Assembly (NCBI GenBank): GCA_030606505.1
Contig: JAUWGI010000026.1
Coordinates: forward strand, 1-8,251
Direction of reading: 5' to 3'
Length of the DNA: 8,251 nt
Source of the DNA: Deltaproteobacteria bacterium
Lineage (GTDB): Bacteria > Chloroflexota > Dehalococcoidia > Dehalococcoidales > BS750m-G39
Shown here: positions 6,344 through 8,251 of the stretch, in pieces
Layout: each line of letters starts with the position of its first letter
Position numbering within the stretch: position 1 is the first letter of the stretch
Notes under the pieces: generated by a model
The model's input: only the letters and a program-made list of their open reading frames with translations
Database searches by the model: none
What the model was told of the DNA's origin: nothing
Translations under genes and position numbers: made by a program

Positions 6344-6372
6344 GAGATTTGATTAGGGACGGTGTTATTTAG
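6322..6372 (+). pseudogene. Out-of-frame relic of the CoA-transferase C-terminus
   Basis: In the frame one base back from the CoA-transferase frame, these bases read GASAKEIRDLIRDGVI followed by TAG. This closely resembles the standard family ending (LGxSxxEIxxLRxxGVI, stop). The current reading frame instead terminates at 6341-6343. The codons just before it in the current frame (AAT AAG GAG CTT) read NKEL. Loss of one base near 6326, or loss of one copy of a tandem GGAGCTT, would explain the shift. The relic stop lies 2 nt before the radical SAM ATG, as expected of the original operon junction. Confidence 0.65.
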
Positions 6373-6374
6373 CC

Positions 6375-7382
6375 ATGGGAAATGTGGCGCCGGGCTATCT
6401 TGCCCTGTACCGTTCGGGGGAGCTGGAGCGCCGGGCGGAGGCGCTTGAGGCACGGCTGAGCGCCTGCGATATCTGTCCGCGGGAGTGCGGGGTCAACCGC
6501 CGGGAGGGCGAACGGGGGTTTTGCCATTCGGCCCGCCTCCCGATTGTCGTTTCGGTCTGCGCTCACCACGGCGAGGAGCCGGTGCTTTCCGGGAGGAGGG
6601 GTTCGGGGACAGTGTTCCTGGGCAACTGCAATATGCGCTGTGTCTACTGCCAGAATTACCAGATAAGCCAGGATTATAAGCACCAGCGGTCCAAGGAAGT
6701 AGAGCCCTCTGTCCTGGCCGAGCATATGCTCTTTCTTCAGGATGAGCTTGGCTGCCATAACATTAATCTGGTTTCACCGTCGCACTTCGTGCCCCAGATA
6801 GTCCGCGCCGTGCTGGAGGTGGTTCCCCTGGGGCTCAGGCTGCCGCTGGTCTACAATACCAGCAGCTATGATTCCGTGGCCACTCTGCGGGAGCTTGACG
6901 GCATTATAAGCATTTACCTGGCAGATTTGAGGTACGCCTCTAATAAATGGGGCAAGAGGTTTTCCAAAGCCCCCGATTATGTGGAGCGGGCGCGGGCCGC
7001 CATCAAGGAGATGTACCGGCAGGTGGGGAACCTGATAGTGGATGAGGAAGATATTGCCCAGAAGGGGTTGATTGTGCGCCACCTGATACTGCCTAACGGA
7101 GTTGCCGGCAGCCGCGACTCGCTTACCTGGCTGGTCAGAGAGGTTTCTCCTCAGGTTACGGTGAGCCTGATGTCCCAGTACTTTCCGGCGCACCTGGCTC
7201 CGCGAATTCCCCTGCTTTCGAGGGCAATCACGACGGAGGAATATAATGAAGTTAGTGAGCTGGTAGAGGAGCTGGGGATAGAGAACGGCTGGATGCAGGG
7301 AATGGGTGCCTCAGCAGATTACCGGCCTGATTTCTCCGGGGATGGCGCTCCGTTTCCGGAAAGGGAGGATGTTAGGCGGTGA
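6375..7382 (+). CDS. PflX-type radical SAM protein (pyruvate formate-lyase activase-like)
   Basis: This is a 335-residue radical SAM protein resembling the PflX group (COG1313). The group is related to glycyl-radical enzyme activases but has no settled substrate. The SAM-binding [4Fe-4S] motif is intact: CNMRCVYC (C85, C89, C92), preceded by GTVFLGN. An N-terminal cysteine motif, C31-x2-C34-PRE-C38-GVNR with C50 in GFC, is typical of this group and may bind metal or a second cluster. Downstream features such as INLVSPSHFVPQI and VYNTSSYDS fit the partial TIM barrel. No glycyl-radical partner is in the window. The ATG lies 32 nt after the present CoA-transferase stop, but 2 nt after its relic stop. 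The nearest purine stretch, AGGGAC (6354-6359), is too far for a good ribosome site. Confidence 0.9.
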   Translation: MGNVAPGYLALYRSGELERRAEALEARLSACDICPRECGVNRREGERGFCHSARLPIVVSVCAHHGEEPVLSGRRGSGTVFLGNCNMRCVYCQNYQISQDYKHQRSKEVEPSVLAEHMLFLQDELGCHNINLVSPSHFVPQIVRAVLEVVPLGLRLPLVYNTSSYDSVATLRELDGIISIYLADLRYASNKWGKRFSKAPDYVERARAAIKEMYRQVGNLIVDEEDIAQKGLIVRHLILPNGVAGSRDSLTWLVREVSPQVTVSLMSQYFPAHLAPRIPLLSRAITTEEYNEVSELVEELGIENGWMQGMGASADYRPDFSGDGAPFPEREDVRR

Positions 7383-7398
7383 GAATTAGCGCTGACTG

Positions 7399-7542
7399 TT
7401 ACCGCTTGCGCTTGGTAAAGCCAAAGCGTATCTTTTTGCCGTTGAGCTTGTCTTTCTTGTTGACATTCTCGATGAATGTCTTGAGGTCGAGCATGGGTTT
7501 ATCAGCCACTTTCGGTTCCTTTTTGTTTAGTTTGGTAGACAC
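7399..7542 (-). CDS. Small basic protein, 47 residues, unrecognised
   Basis: I know no family for this protein. Read from GTG at 7542 it has 47 residues, is lysine-rich (about 13 Lys and 4 Arg) and ends in the strongly basic KKIRFGFTKRKR. A more hydrophobic middle (MLDLKTFIENV, 17-27) could form a short helix. It has no signal peptide or cysteines. Third codon positions are mostly G or C, as in neighbouring genes, while the competing plus-strand frame has no protein-like composition. A strong promoter places the predicted transcript start at or next to the GTG, so the mRNA would be leaderless; no Shine-Dalgarno is possible. The basic tail suggests nucleic-acid or ribosome binding, as pure inference. 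It converges on the radical SAM gene, 16 nt apart. Confidence 0.6.
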   Translation of the reverse strand: MSTKLNKKEPKVADKPMLDLKTFIENVNKKDKLNGKKIRFGFTKRKR

Positions 7543-7549
7543 GGGGTCG

Positions 7550-7579
7550 ATTATAGCATATGTTCGGGGGCTAGGCCAA
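7550..7579 (-). promoter_or_regulatory. Strong extended -10 promoter driving the 47-residue gene
   Basis: On the minus strand, TGCTATAAT is a perfect extended -10 (hexamer 7555-7550). A -35 TTGGCC (7579-7574, 4 of 6 consensus positions) lies 18 nt upstream. The bases after the -10 are CGACCCC and then GTG, so a standard 7-nt discriminator puts the first transcribed base at the G of the start codon. Confidence 0.65.
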
Positions 7580-7605
7580 ATATTAGTTAATATCACGAGG
7601 TGGAG

Positions 7606-7710
7606 TTCCCCCCTTATCTCCCCGGTTCCGGGTGTTTTGCTTCCCATACCCACCCGCCCAAAAGGGGGCTTCGCCCCTCTTAGACACCCTCTAAGGGTGA
7701 TGGGTGGGAA
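7606..7710 (+). repeat. C-rich repeat, unit G (long form with nested hairpins)
   Basis: The left end is CCCCCCTTATCTCCCC (7608-7623). It is followed by hairpin CCCGG-TT-CCGGG (7621-7632), TTCCCATACCCACCC (7641-7655), hairpin GGGGC-TTC-GCCCC (7665-7677) and hairpin CACCCT-CTA-AGGGTG (7685-7699). The right end is GGGTGGGAA (7702-7710). CCCACCC (7649-7655) pairs with GGGTGGG (7702-7708) and would enclose the last two hairpins. The unit lies between the divergent 47-residue gene and the GNAT gene; apart from it, 7580-7741 holds only promoter and ribosome-site sequence. Confidence 0.75.
7643..7659 (-). other. Predicted G-quadruplex motif in repeat unit G
   Basis: Read on the minus strand, GGGCGGGTGGGTATGGG has four G3 tracts with loops of 1, 1 and 3 nt. 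It occupies the same module as the motif in unit F (6203-6218), which supports conservation of the motif within the repeat family. It competes with the CCCACCC/GGGTGGG outer stem. Confidence 0.65.
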
Positions 7711-7741
7711 TAGATAGAATGGTTATAAGGAGACAGCACAT

Positions 7742-8251
7742 ATGGCAAGCGATTTAAATAATCTTGTTCGTTTAAACAAAGCTCAGGTTAAACCGGCAGC
7801 CGAAGTATTAAGCCGGGCTTTCCAACAGTATCCGCTATTGCGCTATTACTTTCCGGATGAGTTAAAAAGACGTAAAATGACGTCTTTCTTTGTGTCCGTT
7901 CCCGTTTATTATGGTCTTCGATATGGTGAAGTATATGCTACATCTACCGGTCTGGAAGGTATTGCCGTCTGGCTTCCCTCTGAAAACTGTCCTATGGCTG
8001 TGTGGAAGATATTGCGCTCCGTTCCCATGTCTGTACTATTCGGTTTTGGCAGGTATGGAGGCAGTAAAATGAGGCGCATAGGCGCGTATATTGACGAGAC
8101 TCATAAACGTCTGGTGCCTTATCCTCACTGGTTTTTACAAGCCGTCGGGGTGGACCCCCGGTATAAGGGGCAGGGTTACGCCAGCAGGCTCCTCAAGCCG
8201 ATACTTTCCCGAACAGATAGAGAAGGTCTCCCCTGCTATCTTGAGACTCAT
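7742..8251 (+). CDS. GNAT family N-acetyltransferase (3' end cut by window)
   Basis: The first 170 residues of a GNAT-fold acetyltransferase are present; the frame is open at the window edge. The acetyl-CoA binding motif A is clear: LQAVGVDPRYKGQGYASRLL (132-151), with the R-x-x-G-x-G pyrophosphate loop at R140, G143 and G145. IAVWLPSE (74-81) and the final PCYLETH (164-170) are typical of the family and suggest that the remaining part is the last beta strands and the YxxxGF segment. The acceptor substrate is unknown. The start is firm: AAGGAG (7727-7732) lies 9 nt before ATG. The first 60 codons are AT-richer than neighbouring genes (many TTA, AAT, CTT, GTT), which may signal transfer. It begins about 30 nt after repeat unit G. 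Confidence 0.88.
   Translation, partial: MASDLNNLVRLNKAQVKPAAEVLSRAFQQYPLLRYYFPDELKRRKMTSFFVSVPVYYGLRYGEVYATSTGLEGIAVWLPSENCPMAVWKILRSVPMSVLFGFGRYGGSKMRRIGAYIDETHKRLVPYPHWFLQAVGVDPRYKGQGYASRLLKPILSRTDREGLPCYLETH

Noticed and set aside
7399..7424. Inverted repeat TTACC...GGTAA considered as a terminator.
   Set aside because: It lies inside the final codons of the 47-residue frame, the stem is short and no T-run follows in either direction.
7379..7717. A plus-strand frame of 112 codons that overlaps the radical SAM stop by 4 nt, like a coupled gene.
   Set aside because: It runs through promoter and repeat unit G, its composition is not protein-like, and it lies opposite the better-supported 47-residue gene.

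Overview
The window looks like a chromosomal segment of a moderately GC-rich, free-living bacterium. The gene set is a DksA/TraR-type zinc finger protein, lspA, rluD, gltX, a class III CoA-transferase and a PflX-type radical SAM protein. Together with C-rich intergenic repeats and strong extended -10 promoters, this fits a Chloroflexota (Dehalococcoidia-like) genome. That placement is an inference from gene style only; no rRNA or other phylogenetic marker was checked.

Layout. Positions 1-330 hold no gene but are packed with C-rich/G-rich repeat units. A DUF72 (YecE-like) gene follows (369-1136). A tight three-gene operon comes next: DksA-like zinc finger protein (1224-1610), lspA (1594-2115) and rluD (2115-3011). 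Their reading frames overlap by 17 nt and 1 nt, and a hairpin plus T-run (3066-3082) probably ends the unit. On the minus strand lies an AT-richer gene for an unrecognised, probably membrane-anchored or secreted, 136-residue protein (3117-3527). It is bracketed by two copies of the repeat. gltX (3648-5144) follows and overlaps a class III (CaiB/BaiF) CoA-transferase gene (5141-6343) by 4 nt. Next come a PflX-type radical SAM gene (6375-7382), a short convergent minus-strand gene for a 47-residue basic protein with a predicted leaderless start (7399-7542), another repeat copy, and the 5' part of a GNAT acetyltransferase gene that runs off the window at 8251.

The main discovery is a dispersed repeat family, about eight units in 8 kb, all in the same orientation. 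The left end is CCTTATCCCCCCACCC and the right end GGGTGGGAAG(ATA). The interiors carry short hairpins, and four units contain a canonical four-tract G-quadruplex motif. One copy has gone into the 3' end of the CoA-transferase gene. The last 55 or so residues of that frame are mostly repeat-encoded, while what looks like the original C-terminus (ending ...IRDLIRDGVI, then stop) survives out of frame at 6322-6372, just before the radical SAM start codon. Another copy appears to supply the Shine-Dalgarno sequence of gltX.

How the genes work together. The operon and gltX are housekeeping functions: transcription control, lipoprotein maturation, 23S rRNA pseudouridylation and glutamyl-tRNA synthesis. 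The CoA-transferase and radical SAM genes probably once formed one tight unit with gltX, because the relic stop codon lies 2 nt before the radical SAM ATG. No mobile element with a transposase, CRISPR array, tRNA or rRNA gene was seen.
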